Source: Mycobacterium sp. Marseille-P9652
GTDB lineage: Bacteria; Actinomycetota; Actinomycetes; Mycobacteriales; Mycobacteriaceae
Assembly: GCF_902652685.1 (NCBI RefSeq)
Contig: NZ_CACRUY010000041.1
Span: 1-49,056 of the forward strand
Direction: 5' to 3'
Length of the DNA stretch: 49,056 nt
Below, in pieces: positions 7,580-15,199 of the stretch; position 1 is the stretch's first letter; each line of letters starts with the position of its first letter. A program made the translations under genes and the position numbers. The notes beneath the pieces are model-generated. The model worked only from the letters and a program-made list of their open reading frames with translations, ran no database searches and was not told the DNA's origin.

Positions 7580-8998
7580 TCAGACGCCGACCGCCGACTC
7601 CAGTTCGGACAGTGACTGTTCGGTCAGCGGTATCAGGTCGTCGATGTCGGGCACCGCGTCGGCGCCCGCGGCGTAGCCGAACCCGACGCGGCCGGCGTAC
7701 GAGCAGGTCGTCACGTTCAGGGCCTGGCCGTCGTAGACCGTCGACACCGGGTACATCTCGTCGACATGCGCGCCGTTCCAATACATTTCGGCCGGCGGCC
7801 CGGGAACGTGCGAGATCGGCAGGTTGTACCCGGTGCGCATCCGCTGCGTGAAGGGCAGCAACGGCAGCACCACGGTGGCGGCGATGCTGCCGGCGTTCGT
7901 CAGCAGCGAGGCCGCCGATCCGCGCTTGGCCACCCAGTTCTTTCCCTCCGACATCGACCGGTGGATAAGGTCCAGCCGTGCGGCCGGGTCGTCCACGTGG
8001 GTGCCCAACGGGCACAGCCACAACCCGAACTGGTTGCCGTGCCCGTCGTCGGACGCGTCGTCACCCCGGGCGCGCACCGTGATCGGGCAGGCCGCCACCA
8101 GTGACTGCCCGGGCAGCTCCCCGCGATCGCGCAGCCAGCGGCGCAACGCACCGGCGATCGTCGCGGTCACGACGTCGTTGCCGGTCACGCCGGCGGCCGA
8201 CTGGACGGCGGAGATGCGCTCCCTGGCCCAGCTCCCGGCGGCGACGACGCGATCGGGGCCCAGCCGGCCGTTGAAGCGGGTGTGAGGGGCGCCGAACGGC
8301 AGCACGGTGGTGTGCCCGACGAGCGAGTCCAGCACCGTCGAGAACTCGCCGCTGACCACGCGCCCGACCAGTCCGACGCTCGACGCGGCGGCGCCGACCA
8401 GCGAGCGCAGCGGCGAGACCAGGCCGGACACCAGGCCGGTCGTCGGGACGGTCGCCGGGGAAATCGACGCCGCCTCGCGCCCGGACTCGTGGCGGCGGTC
8501 GGCGTAGAAGGGCGGCATGGACCGGCGGCCCGGGTCGTCGCTGAGCGCGTCGGTGATCATCTTCAAGCCCGCCACTCCGTCGATGACGGTGTGGTGCACC
8601 TTGATGTAGAAGGCGAATCGGTCCCCGTCGAAGCCGTCGATCAGATACGACGTCCACATCGGACCCGACCGGTCGAGGCGCTGCGCGTCGAGTTCGCCGA
8701 TCAGCCGCCAGAAGCCGTCGGCGGACGCGTTGCGGCGCAGGCAATGCCGGCTCATGTCGAGCGTGTCCAGCTCCCGCCAGACCCACATGCCACCGGTGTC
8801 CACCCCGCGGTGGGCGTAGCGACGCAGGCGGGGATCGACCGGGTCGTCGGCCGCGAGCGCCTCGGCGTGCAGCTTGTCGACGTAGTGCTTGCCGGCGCCC
8901 TTCGGCGGCGACAGGATCAGCACGGCGCCGACGTGCATCGGGCTGGACACCACCTCGGCGGTCATCATCGCCGCGTCCAGCGGGTCCAGGGGTCTCAT
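7580..8998 (-). CDS. Wax ester synthase/diacylglycerol acyltransferase (WS/DGAT)
   Basis: A 472-residue acyltransferase that transfers acyl-CoA chains to diacylglycerol or fatty alcohols, forming storage lipid. The catalytic HHTVIDG motif (HHxxxDG) is near residue 136; the conserved C-terminal region includes NLPISHVPGPPAEMYWNGA. The length is normal for the family. It starts 7 nt after the stop of the Rv2627c-like gene and is probably cotranscribed with it from the DosR-box promoter at 10254, which would make it a hypoxia-induced triacylglycerol synthase analogous in role (not necessarily orthologous) to tgs1. Confidence 0.92.
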   Translation of the reverse strand: MRPLDPLDAAMMTAEVVSSPMHVGAVLILSPPKGAGKHYVDKLHAEALAADDPVDPRLRRYAHRGVDTGGMWVWRELDTLDMSRHCLRRNASADGFWRLIGELDAQRLDRSGPMWTSYLIDGFDGDRFAFYIKVHHTVIDGVAGLKMITDALSDDPGRRSMPPFYADRRHESGREAASISPATVPTTGLVSGLVSPLRSLVGAAASSVGLVGRVVSGEFSTVLDSLVGHTTVLPFGAPHTRFNGRLGPDRVVAAGSWARERISAVQSAAGVTGNDVVTATIAGALRRWLRDRGELPGQSLVAACPITVRARGDDASDDGHGNQFGLWLCPLGTHVDDPAARLDLIHRSMSEGKNWVAKRGSAASLLTNAGSIAATVVLPLLPFTQRMRTGYNLPISHVPGPPAEMYWNGAHVDEMYPVSTVYDGQALNVTTCSYAGRVGFGYAAGADAVPDIDDLIPLTEQSLSELESAVGV

Positions 8999-9005
8999 GG
9001 CGCTG

Positions 9006-10217
9006 CTATGCCGGGCGGTCGCGCCGCGTCGAGGCGCCCTCCAGGAGCCCGGACTGCTCGAGCGCGGCCTCGACGAACCGCTGCACCGGCCGGGAGCGGA
9101 AGAAGCCGGTGTGACCGCCCGGGTACCAGACGATTTCGGGCTTGCCCCAGTGTTCCCAGAGGCGAACCACTTGTTCGCGCGGGTGCACCACCTGATCGGC
9201 GACGCCGGCGTAGATGAAGCGGCCGGCCGGCGGAACCAGCGGCGACAGCGACAGCGGCGAGGTCATCCTGCCGATCGGTTCGGCCAGTTTCATCGTCTGG
9301 TGGCGGGGGTCGTCGGGGTGCAGGCCGGCGTGCCGGCCCAGCAGCCCGACCAGGTCGGCGACGGGGACGCCCAGGATCGCGCAGACGAGGTCGCGCTCGA
9401 GGCTGGCGACCAGCGCGGCGATGTAGCCGCCCAGCGACAGTCCGTTCAGCCCGATCTGCGACTCCGGCTCTTCGCGCCGTATCCACGACAGCAGCCGCCG
9501 GATGTCCCATACCGACTGCGCGGTGGCGTGCACGTCGTCGAGGACGTCCTCGCCGGGAAACACCGCACCCTTGGGCAGGCCGCGGGCGCGGGGACCGTGC
9601 ATCGGCAGCACCGGCAGGACGACGTTGAGGCCGAAGACCTCGTGCAGCCGCCAGGCGCGGAACAGGGCGAGGTCGAGCCCGGCCCGGCCCATCTCCGTCC
9701 CGTGCACGCAGACCAGCCAGGGCCGCGGCTCCGGGTGGCGGAGCAGCAGGGCGTATTCGCGGTTGTTGGCCGTGTATCCCAGCCACCGCCCAGCGCCGGG
9801 TTCACCGGGCCGCGGCAGGTATCCGCTGTCGTAGGAGATGCGGTGCAGGGTGGCCTTGCGGCCCTTCACTTTTCGGACCGTGACGTCGGTCAGCGGGGGC
9901 GGCGCTCCGAAGAACCGCTTGGGATGGTCGAGCCAGCCCCGTTTGCCGTAGAACTCCAGCGCCGCGACCACCTCGCCGGTGATGCGCTCGAACAGCTCGG
10001 GGCGGCTGAGCGGGCGGCGCGCCCGCAGGCCCAGGAGGACGATCTCGTCGCGGAAGGCCTGCGCGGCCAGGGCGAGCGTCGGCCGCGCGATCGGGAGGCC
10101 GCCCGGCTCGGGGTCGAGGTAGTCCCGCCACGACTGCGCCAGGTACACGCCGGTGTGCGCGAACGGCTTGACGGCATCGCCCAGCCCGGGGACTCGGGGG
10201 GGACCAGGTACTGCCAT
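9006..10217 (-). CDS. Alpha/beta-hydrolase-fold protein, Rv2627c-like
   Basis: A 403-residue protein strikingly similar to M. tuberculosis DosR-regulon protein Rv2627c: the stretches FAHTGVYLAQSWRDYLD, WLVCVHGTEMGRAGLDLA and KPEIVWYPGGHTGFFRSRPV agree with it as remembered. GLSLGGYIA supplies the nucleophile Ser of an alpha/beta hydrolase, and the late GGHTGF supplies a candidate catalytic His. Activity and substrate are unknown. The ATG at 10217 follows a TACCTT -10 by 6 nt, so the transcript is probably near-leaderless, and a perfect DosR palindrome is centred 43 bp upstream. First gene of an operon with WS/DGAT. Confidence 0.9.
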   Translation of the reverse strand: MAVPGPPRVPGLGDAVKPFAHTGVYLAQSWRDYLDPEPGGLPIARPTLALAAQAFRDEIVLLGLRARRPLSRPELFERITGEVVAALEFYGKRGWLDHPKRFFGAPPPLTDVTVRKVKGRKATLHRISYDSGYLPRPGEPGAGRWLGYTANNREYALLLRHPEPRPWLVCVHGTEMGRAGLDLALFRAWRLHEVFGLNVVLPVLPMHGPRARGLPKGAVFPGEDVLDDVHATAQSVWDIRRLLSWIRREEPESQIGLNGLSLGGYIAALVASLERDLVCAILGVPVADLVGLLGRHAGLHPDDPRHQTMKLAEPIGRMTSPLSLSPLVPPAGRFIYAGVADQVVHPREQVVRLWEHWGKPEIVWYPGGHTGFFRSRPVQRFVEAALEQSGLLEGASTRRDRPA

Positions 10218-10253
10218 TGGGGGAAGGTAACAGCACCCAAACGCGCCCGGTTA

Positions 10254-10267
10254 GGGACTTATGTCCC
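10254..10267. promoter_or_regulatory. DosR box (perfect palindrome)
   Basis: GGGACTTATGTCCC is an uninterrupted DosR-type site with GGGAC and GTCCC half-sites. Its centre is about 43 bp from the minus-strand ATG at 10217, and a TACCTT -10 (10229-10224) lies between, so it should activate the Rv2627c-like/WS-DGAT operon. Confidence 0.85.
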
Positions 10268-10302
10268 AGTCGTCCGCCGCGAAGGTCATCGACCGACATA
10301 CC

Positions 10303-10317
10303 AAGGACTTTGGCCAC
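10303..10317 (+). promoter_or_regulatory. Second DosR box, facing the 10387 gene
   Basis: AAGGACTTTGGCCAC resembles the DosR consensus, with the core GGACTTTGGCC intact. A TANNNT -10 (TAACGT, 10341-10346) follows, giving a start near 10353 with the box centre about 43 bp upstream. Confidence 0.7.
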
Positions 10318-10386
10318 TCGTGCCGGTCGATGGCCGGACGTAACGTCGGACCATCGACATACGCGATCGAACCGGAGGAATCTCAC

Positions 10387-10656
10387 ATGGCGAAGACACC
10401 GGAAAAATCCCAGCCACGCTGGGCCGAACTTTCCGACGACGTGCTCGAATCGGTCGAGACCGGCCACACGCAGGCCATCGAGGCCGTCCGCAAGTTCGTC
10501 GACCAGATCAGCCCGGTGCTTCCCGAGGAGTCCCGGCGCAAGACGGTGGTGGACGCAGCCCTGGATCTGGCCGATGACTTGGTCGCCACCAGGCTCGAGT
10601 CCTTCCGCAGCATCGTGCGAAGCGCAGCCCGGGCGACCAGCAAGCACGAGGAGTGA
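10387..10656 (+). CDS. Small helical protein, likely DosR-regulated (89 aa)
   Basis: An 89-residue soluble, amphipathic, all-helical protein (WAELSDDVLESVETGHTQAI, later VVDAALDLADDLVATRLESF). The family was not recognised; its length and helix pattern loosely recall phasin or granule-associated proteins, which would suit the nearby WS/DGAT, but this is speculation. ATG 10387 has a strong GGAGGA site 7 nt upstream. DosR box, -10 and start are correctly spaced upstream. Converges on the flavodoxin gene with a 13-nt gap. Confidence 0.82.
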   Translation: MAKTPEKSQPRWAELSDDVLESVETGHTQAIEAVRKFVDQISPVLPEESRRKTVVDAALDLADDLVATRLESFRSIVRSAARATSKHEE

Positions 10657-10669
10657 CGGCGGGCGCCCC

Positions 10670-11152
10670 TCAAGACGCCGTCGCCGGCGGCCCGATCCGC
10701 TTGCGCAGCCGTTCGGCGAATGCCGCGGCCCGGTCGAGATCGTGGTCGTTGGGCCGCCCGCGGTTGATCCCGCCGATGAACCCGAACGGTCCCACGGTGT
10801 CGAAGCCGCGGCAGGAGAAGGTGCCCAGCACGTCGAAGCCCTTCGCGGAGAGGTCGTTTCGGATCGGCTTGGTGTAGTCCACGAACGGGATCTGGCGCGC
10901 CCCGCTGGTGAAGAAGGTGAACGCGCGGACGCCGTGCACGGCGGGCAGGCGGCCGATCAGCTTGCGTATCCGCGCGTCGAACGCCATGTAGTAGATGCCG
11001 GAGCCGAAGCCGACGAGGTCGTACTCGCCGAGCGATGCCGGGTCCACGGATTCCGGCTCGACCACCTCGGCGCCGAGCACCCCCGCCATCCGGTCGGCGA
11101 CGCGGTGGGTGCTGCCGTGGGACGAGGACACGCAGACGATGAGCGACTTCAT
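10670..11152 (-). CDS. Flavodoxin-family protein
   Basis: A 160-residue flavodoxin-fold protein. The FMN phosphate loop SSSHGSTHRVADRMA is at residues 9-23, and the other flavin-contact loops are GFGSGIYYMAFD and TFFTSGARQIP. It probably acts as an electron carrier or quinone-type oxidoreductase. A degenerate DosR-like site (11188-11202) is centred 43 bp before the ATG, but no convincing -10 is visible. Confidence 0.85.
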   Translation of the reverse strand: MKSLIVCVSSSHGSTHRVADRMAGVLGAEVVEPESVDPASLGEYDLVGFGSGIYYMAFDARIRKLIGRLPAVHGVRAFTFFTSGARQIPFVDYTKPIRNDLSAKGFDVLGTFSCRGFDTVGPFGFIGGINRGRPNDHDLDRAAAFAERLRKRIGPPATAS

Positions 11153-11187
11153 GCCGCCATGCTGCGTCGACGCCCGAGTGCGCGGTT

Positions 11188-11202
11188 AGGGCGCAAAGCC
11201 AC
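11188..11202 (-). promoter_or_regulatory. Degenerate DosR-box candidate upstream of flavodoxin
   Basis: On the minus strand GTGGCTTTGCGCCCT matches 9 of 12 specified positions of GGGACTTNNGNCCCT and is centred 43 bp from the flavodoxin ATG. No TANNNT hexamer occupies the expected position, so this is tentative. Confidence 0.3.
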
Positions 11203-11219
11203 CGAAGTCCGGGGCATTT

Positions 11220-11264
11220 GTCACTTCAGGGGTCACTTCGGGGGTCACTTCAGGGGCACTTCAG
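11220..11264. repeat. 12-bp tandem repeat, about 3.7 copies
   Basis: GTCACTTCAGGG (11220), GTCACTTCGGGG (11232), GTCACTTCAGGG (11244) and a fourth partial copy lacking one base (GCACTTCAG, 11256) run directly into the acetyltransferase stop codon (TGA, 11263-11261). The copies differ by single substitutions. Function unknown; replication slippage near the 3' end is the simplest origin. Confidence 0.85.
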
Positions 11265-12289
11265 TCGAACGCGTGGATCACCTGCCGGGCCACCCGTTCG
11301 ATCCGGCGGCGCTGCGCGGGGTCGAGCGGCAGCTCGTCGAACTCGGGGATCGCCCCCGTCGCCGTCACCACGCCGGGCTCCTCGTGTTCCCACCGGGCGC
11401 TCACCTTGTCGCCCAGCGCGCGGGCGGGCGGGTTGTCGGCCAGCACCCGCCCGTGGAACCGCTTGACGCCGTCCACGCGCGCCGCGACCGCGAGCGCTCC
11501 GAGCAGCAGCGTCCCGATCCCCCGGCCCTGGTAGGCGTCGGCGACGGTGAGCGCCACCTCCGCCGACGCGGGGTCGTCGGCGTCGCGGATGAACCGCGCT
11601 TCGGCCACGACCGGCCCGTCGGAACCGTCGGGGGCGGCCAGTACCACCCAGACGAAATGGTCGACGTAGTCCACCTGGAACAGGTAGACCAGCCGCGCCT
11701 CGGAGGGGACGCCCCCCTGGTAGCGCCGGTACAGCGTCTCGCGGGAGAACGACCCGTTGCCGCTGAACCGCTCGGCGTCCCCGGGCAGGACCGGGCGCAG
11801 CAGCAGCCGGGCGCCGTCCCGGGTGGACATCTCAATGGGCTCGACGTACGCGGCCAACCGCTGCCGGGCGGTGCGGACCATCCGGTCGGCCACCACCGGC
11901 AGGGCGAGCATGCCGTCGAAAGCCGCGTGGTTTCCGGTGTATCCGCGGACGGCCTCCTTGGCGACCACCGTCGCCGTCCTGGGCGCGCGCCGCAGCAGCG
12001 CGATCTCGCCGACGATCGTGCCGGGCGCCAACTCCGTGACGGCCACCTGACCGTCCGGGGCGGTGTGCAGGATGTCGACCCGGCCGGAGGCGATGATCAC
12101 GAACGTCTCCGCGCGTTCGCCCTGGCGCATCAGGACGTCACCGGCGGACGCCCGCAGCGGCGTTAAGTCGGCGGCCAGGGGCGCCAGGTCCTCTGCGGGG
12201 ATGTCGGCGAACACCGGCAGCGCCGCCAGCTCGTCGACGCGAACGGTGTTGTGACGGCGATCATCTCGCCCCGCCGGGTGAGGCACCAC
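11261..12289 (-). CDS. Cyclic-nucleotide-regulated protein lysine acetyltransferase (Rv0998-like)
   Basis: About 342 residues: an N-terminal cyclic-nucleotide-binding domain (residues about 15-140) fused to a GNAT acetyltransferase (about 155-320). The phosphate-binding cassette GEIALLRRAPRTATVVA keeps the Glu and Arg that contact cAMP; the acetyl-CoA loop is DAYQGRGIGTLLLGAL, preceded by a Glu corresponding to the catalytic Glu of the M. tuberculosis enzyme. Rv0998 and MSMEG_5458 acetylate FadD ligases and acetyl-CoA synthetase when cAMP binds. Start GTG 12289 is set by TACCGT (12302-12297) followed by exactly 7 nt, a leaderless promoter. It is divergent from a FadD-type ligase, a plausible substrate. 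GTG 12286 is an alternative start. Confidence 0.9.
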   Translation of the reverse strand: MVPHPAGRDDRRHNTVRVDELAALPVFADIPAEDLAPLAADLTPLRASAGDVLMRQGERAETFVIIASGRVDILHTAPDGQVAVTELAPGTIVGEIALLRRAPRTATVVAKEAVRGYTGNHAAFDGMLALPVVADRMVRTARQRLAAYVEPIEMSTRDGARLLLRPVLPGDAERFSGNGSFSRETLYRRYQGGVPSEARLVYLFQVDYVDHFVWVVLAAPDGSDGPVVAEARFIRDADDPASAEVALTVADAYQGRGIGTLLLGALAVAARVDGVKRFHGRVLADNPPARALGDKVSARWEHEEPGVVTATGAIPEFDELPLDPAQRRRIERVARQVIHAFD

Positions 12290-12343
12290 CCGACGTACGG
12301 TACGCGACCCGAGGCCACAACTGGGACGTTTGCCGTCCGCGGC

Positions 12344-12358
12344 GTGACTTTCGTCTCT
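12344..12358 (+). promoter_or_regulatory. DosR-box candidate between acetyltransferase and FadD genes
   Basis: GTGACTTTCGTCTCT matches 10 of the 12 specified DosR positions. It lies 55 bp from the acetyltransferase start and 83 bp from the ligase start; no ideally spaced -10 is seen on either side, so the target gene is unclear. Confidence 0.45.
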
Positions 12359-12440
12359 ATCCCACCGTGTCCCGGCCGCGTGAGCATGGGGGGTCACCGG
12401 CCACCGCCGGTGTCCGGCTCGGCAGCAACGGATTCCCACC

Positions 12441-14279
12441 ATGAACGCAGCACCGGCCTCAACGGAGAGGCCCGACGTCAGCAAGATCGACAACCGTGCG
12501 CCGTCGGTGGCCCACATGGTCCTCGACCGCGTCGCCGCCACCCCGCACGCCGAGGCCTTCCGGTACCCGCAGGACCACAGCTGGGAGAGCGTGACCTGGC
12601 AGCAGGTCGGCGACCGCGTCCGCAACCTGGCCGCCGGGCTGATCGCCCTGGGCATCGCCGGAGAGGACCGCGTCGCGCTCGCGTCGGCCACCCGCTACGA
12701 GTGGGTGCTCGCCGACTTCGCGATCATGTGCGCGGGGGCGGCCACCACAACGGTCTACCCGACCACCAACGCCGCCGACGTCGCCTACATCGTCGCCAAC
12801 TCGGGAAGCCGGATCGTGTTCGCGGAGAACCGCACTCAGCTCGACAAGCTGGTGGACGACCGCGCCGAACTGCCCGAGGTCACCAAGGTCGTGCTGATCG
12901 ACGGCAACGGCGACGGCGACTGGGTGATCGCGCTGGCCGACCTCGAGCAGATGGGCAAGCAACTGCTCGCCGACTCCCCCGGCGCGGTCGACGAACGGGT
13001 CGCCGCCATCGGACCGGACCGGCTGGCGAGCCTCATCTACACCTCCGGCACCACCGGGCGGCCCAAGGGCGTGCGGCTGAACCACGGCGCCTGGACCTAC
13101 ACCGCCGCGGCCATCGACGCCATCCACGTCCTGGGCCCCGACGACCTGAACTTCCTCTGGCTGCCGCTGTCCCACGCCTTCGGCAAGGTGATGCTGGCGC
13201 TGGCGCTGCAGATCGGCTTCACCACCGCCATCGACGGCCGCGTCGAGCGAATCATCGACAACCTGGCGGCCCTGCGGCCCACCTTCATGGGCGCGGCCCC
13301 GCGCATCTTCGAGAAGGCGCACGCCCGCATCGAGGACATGGCCGCCGGCCAGGGGCGGCTCAAGAAGGCGCTCTTCGACTGGGCGATCGGCGTCGGCAGG
13401 AACGTGGCGGAGGCGCGGCAGGCCGGCCGGAAGCCGTCGCCGGCGGCGCTGCTGGCGTACAAGGTTGCCGACCGCCTGGTGTTCTCGACCATCCGCGGGC
13501 GGTTCGGGGGCCGGCTGCGGTTCTTCGTATCCGCGGCGGCGGCCCTGGACCGGGACGTGGCGCTGTGGTTCGACGCGGTGGGCATCGCCGTGCTGGAGGG
13601 CTACGGTCTCACCGAGACGGCCGCCGCCTCGTTCATCAACCGCCCCAACGCATATCGCTTCGGCACCGTCGGCCAGCCGTTCCCGGCGACCGAGGTGAAG
13701 ATCGCCGACGACGGCGAGATACTGCTGCGCGGGCCCGGCCTGATGACCGCCTATCACGAACTCCCGGACGCCACCGCCGAGGCGCTCGACGCGGACGGCT
13801 GGTTTCACACCGGCGACATCGGCCAGATCGACGACGACGGGTTCCTGCGGATCACCGACCGCAAGAAGGACATGTTCAAGACATCGCAGGGCAAGTACGT
13901 CGCCCCGTCGGCGATCGACGCGAAGTTCAAGGGACTGTGTCCGTACGTCAGCGAGCTGGTGGTCTACGGCGAGGGCAAGCCGTATTGCGTCGCGCTGGTG
14001 AGCCTGGACACCGAGGCGATCATGGACTGGGCCGCCCGGAACGGCATGGCGGGCAAGCCCTTTGACGAGGTCGCGCGTGACGACAGGACCCAGGAGCTGA
14101 TCGCCGGCTACATCGATGCCCTCAACACCGAGCTGAACCGCTGGGAGCAGATCAAGAAGTTCGCGATCGCCGACCGCGAGTTCACCGTCGAGTCGGGCGA
14201 CATGACGCCGAGCATGAAGCTCAAGCGCAAGGTGGTCATCGACAAGTTCGCCGACCGTCTCTCGGCCTTGTACGAGTAG
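12441..14279 (+). CDS. Long-chain acyl-CoA/AMP ligase (FadD family)
   Basis: A 612-residue ANL-superfamily enzyme that activates fatty acids via acyl-AMP to CoA thioesters. Motifs: the P-loop YTSGTTGRPKG at about residue 200, the adenine motif GYGLTET, HTGDIG with the hinge DRKKD, and a C-terminal lysine-rich MKLKRK. Length and the C-terminal linker (SQGKYVAPSAID) match long-chain FadD15-type proteins rather than the shorter 500-residue class. ATG 12441 is chosen although no strong ribosome site precedes it. It ends just before a strong bidirectional terminator. The neighbouring acetyltransferase belongs to a family known to acetylate FadD proteins, and MKLKRK contains candidate lysines. Confidence 0.92.
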   Translation: MNAAPASTERPDVSKIDNRAPSVAHMVLDRVAATPHAEAFRYPQDHSWESVTWQQVGDRVRNLAAGLIALGIAGEDRVALASATRYEWVLADFAIMCAGAATTTVYPTTNAADVAYIVANSGSRIVFAENRTQLDKLVDDRAELPEVTKVVLIDGNGDGDWVIALADLEQMGKQLLADSPGAVDERVAAIGPDRLASLIYTSGTTGRPKGVRLNHGAWTYTAAAIDAIHVLGPDDLNFLWLPLSHAFGKVMLALALQIGFTTAIDGRVERIIDNLAALRPTFMGAAPRIFEKAHARIEDMAAGQGRLKKALFDWAIGVGRNVAEARQAGRKPSPAALLAYKVADRLVFSTIRGRFGGRLRFFVSAAAALDRDVALWFDAVGIAVLEGYGLTETAAASFINRPNAYRFGTVGQPFPATEVKIADDGEILLRGPGLMTAYHELPDATAEALDADGWFHTGDIGQIDDDGFLRITDRKKDMFKTSQGKYVAPSAIDAKFKGLCPYVSELVVYGEGKPYCVALVSLDTEAIMDWAARNGMAGKPFDEVARDDRTQELIAGYIDALNTELNRWEQIKKFAIADREFTVESGDMTPSMKLKRKVVIDKFADRLSALYE

Positions 14280-14295
14280 ACCTGCCGAATTGAAA

Positions 14296-14333
14296 GCGGC
14301 GGTCCCGGAAGGGGGGATTTCCGGGACCGCCGC
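14296..14333. terminator. Bidirectional terminator hairpin
   Basis: A perfect 15-bp inverted repeat (GCGGCGGTCCCGGAA at 14296-14310, its complement at 14319-14333) with an 8-nt loop lies between the convergent FadD and hibernation-factor genes. There is no U-tract, as is common in mycobacteria. Confidence 0.88.
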
Positions 14334-14361
14334 GGCATTCGGGTGGCTTCTGGGTTCGGGC

Positions 14362-15171
14362 TCAGCTCGCCGGTGCGATCAGCCCGTAGTGTCCGTCGTA
14401 ACGGTGGTAGAGCACGCTGCCCCTACCCCGGGCCGTGTCGACGAAGAACAGGAACGGCAGGCCGAGCAGCTCGATCCGCTCGATCGCCTGGTCGACCGTG
14501 AGCCGCGGAGCCGGCTGCGAACTGATGGTCAGCGGCATCTCGAACGGCGCCAGCTTGTCGACGAACTCCGGATCCACCAGTGCCAGGCGGAATTCCGTGA
14601 GGCCCTCGTGATAGAGCACGCCGTCCTGCCGCGTGCCCTCCTCGGTGAAGAGGTGGAAGTCGTAGTCGAGCAGTTCCATCTCGGCCGCGGCCTGGTCGAC
14701 CGTGCAGGTCGGCAGGCTGTAGGACTTGTGCCGCATGATGCGCCGTTCGTCCTCCGGGCGGGGGAAGTAGTTCGGGCGGTGGTTGGGCTCGGACTGCCGA
14801 GCCCATTCGTGCTCCCCGACGTGGGGGGCGGCGCCGCGCCTGCCTTCCCAGTGTTGCGCGGTGCGCTCCAGCCGGCGGCGTAGCCGCGCCTCGAGCAGGT
14901 CGATCGCTTCCCGTGCCGTGTAACCCTCGACCTGCGCGCGGACCAGCCGCCCGTTGACGTCGAGGTTCGCCTGCGCGATCACGCGTCGGGCCACCGCCGG
15001 GTCGCCGTGCCGGCTCAGGCGCACGTGGGCGTCGAGAACGGGCTGGTGGGTGAGATGCCCGAGCTCACCGATCTTGGTGCGCGCGTAGTCCTCGGCACCC
15101 GGCAGCTGCCCATGGGTCGTCACCCGGACATCGAGGACCGCGGGAAGCTCGGGTCGCTGTCTCATGGTCAT
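14362..15171 (-). CDS. Ribosome hibernation/dormancy translation factor (Rv0079/RafH-like)
   Basis: About 269 residues. The N-terminal half (residues 5-100) is an S30AE/HPF-like domain (LDVRVTTHGQLPGAEDYART). The C-terminal half holds two related modules, each with a FHLFTEEG or FLFFVDTA strand and a VLYHEG or VLYHRYDGHYGLIAP strand, the dimerising HPF C-domain type duplicated. M. tuberculosis Rv0079 (DosR-regulated) and M. smegmatis RafH share this long architecture and stabilise ribosomes in hypoxia. ATG 15171 or the in-frame ATG 15165 are equally possible. A perfect-consensus DosR box lies 31-45 bp upstream, inside the 3' end of pcaB. Confidence 0.88.
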   Translation of the reverse strand: MTMRQRPELPAVLDVRVTTHGQLPGAEDYARTKIGELGHLTHQPVLDAHVRLSRHGDPAVARRVIAQANLDVNGRLVRAQVEGYTAREAIDLLEARLRRRLERTAQHWEGRRGAAPHVGEHEWARQSEPNHRPNYFPRPEDERRIMRHKSYSLPTCTVDQAAAEMELLDYDFHLFTEEGTRQDGVLYHEGLTEFRLALVDPEFVDKLAPFEMPLTISSQPAPRLTVDQAIERIELLGLPFLFFVDTARGRGSVLYHRYDGHYGLIAPAS

Positions 15172-15199
15172 ACATGCGACCACCCGGGCACCGGCGGAA

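Noticed and set aside
11220-11264. CRISPR array
   Set aside because: Repeat unit is 12 bp with no spacers; a simple tandem repeat. No CRISPR repeats were seen anywhere in the window.
12323-12338. GGGACGTTTGCCGTCC as a DosR box
   Set aside because: The half-sites are 7 bp apart instead of 4; the site at 12344 is a better match.
12459-13808. 449-aa minus-strand frame opposite the FadD gene
   Set aside because: No domains; composition typical of an antisense shadow of a well-supported ligase.
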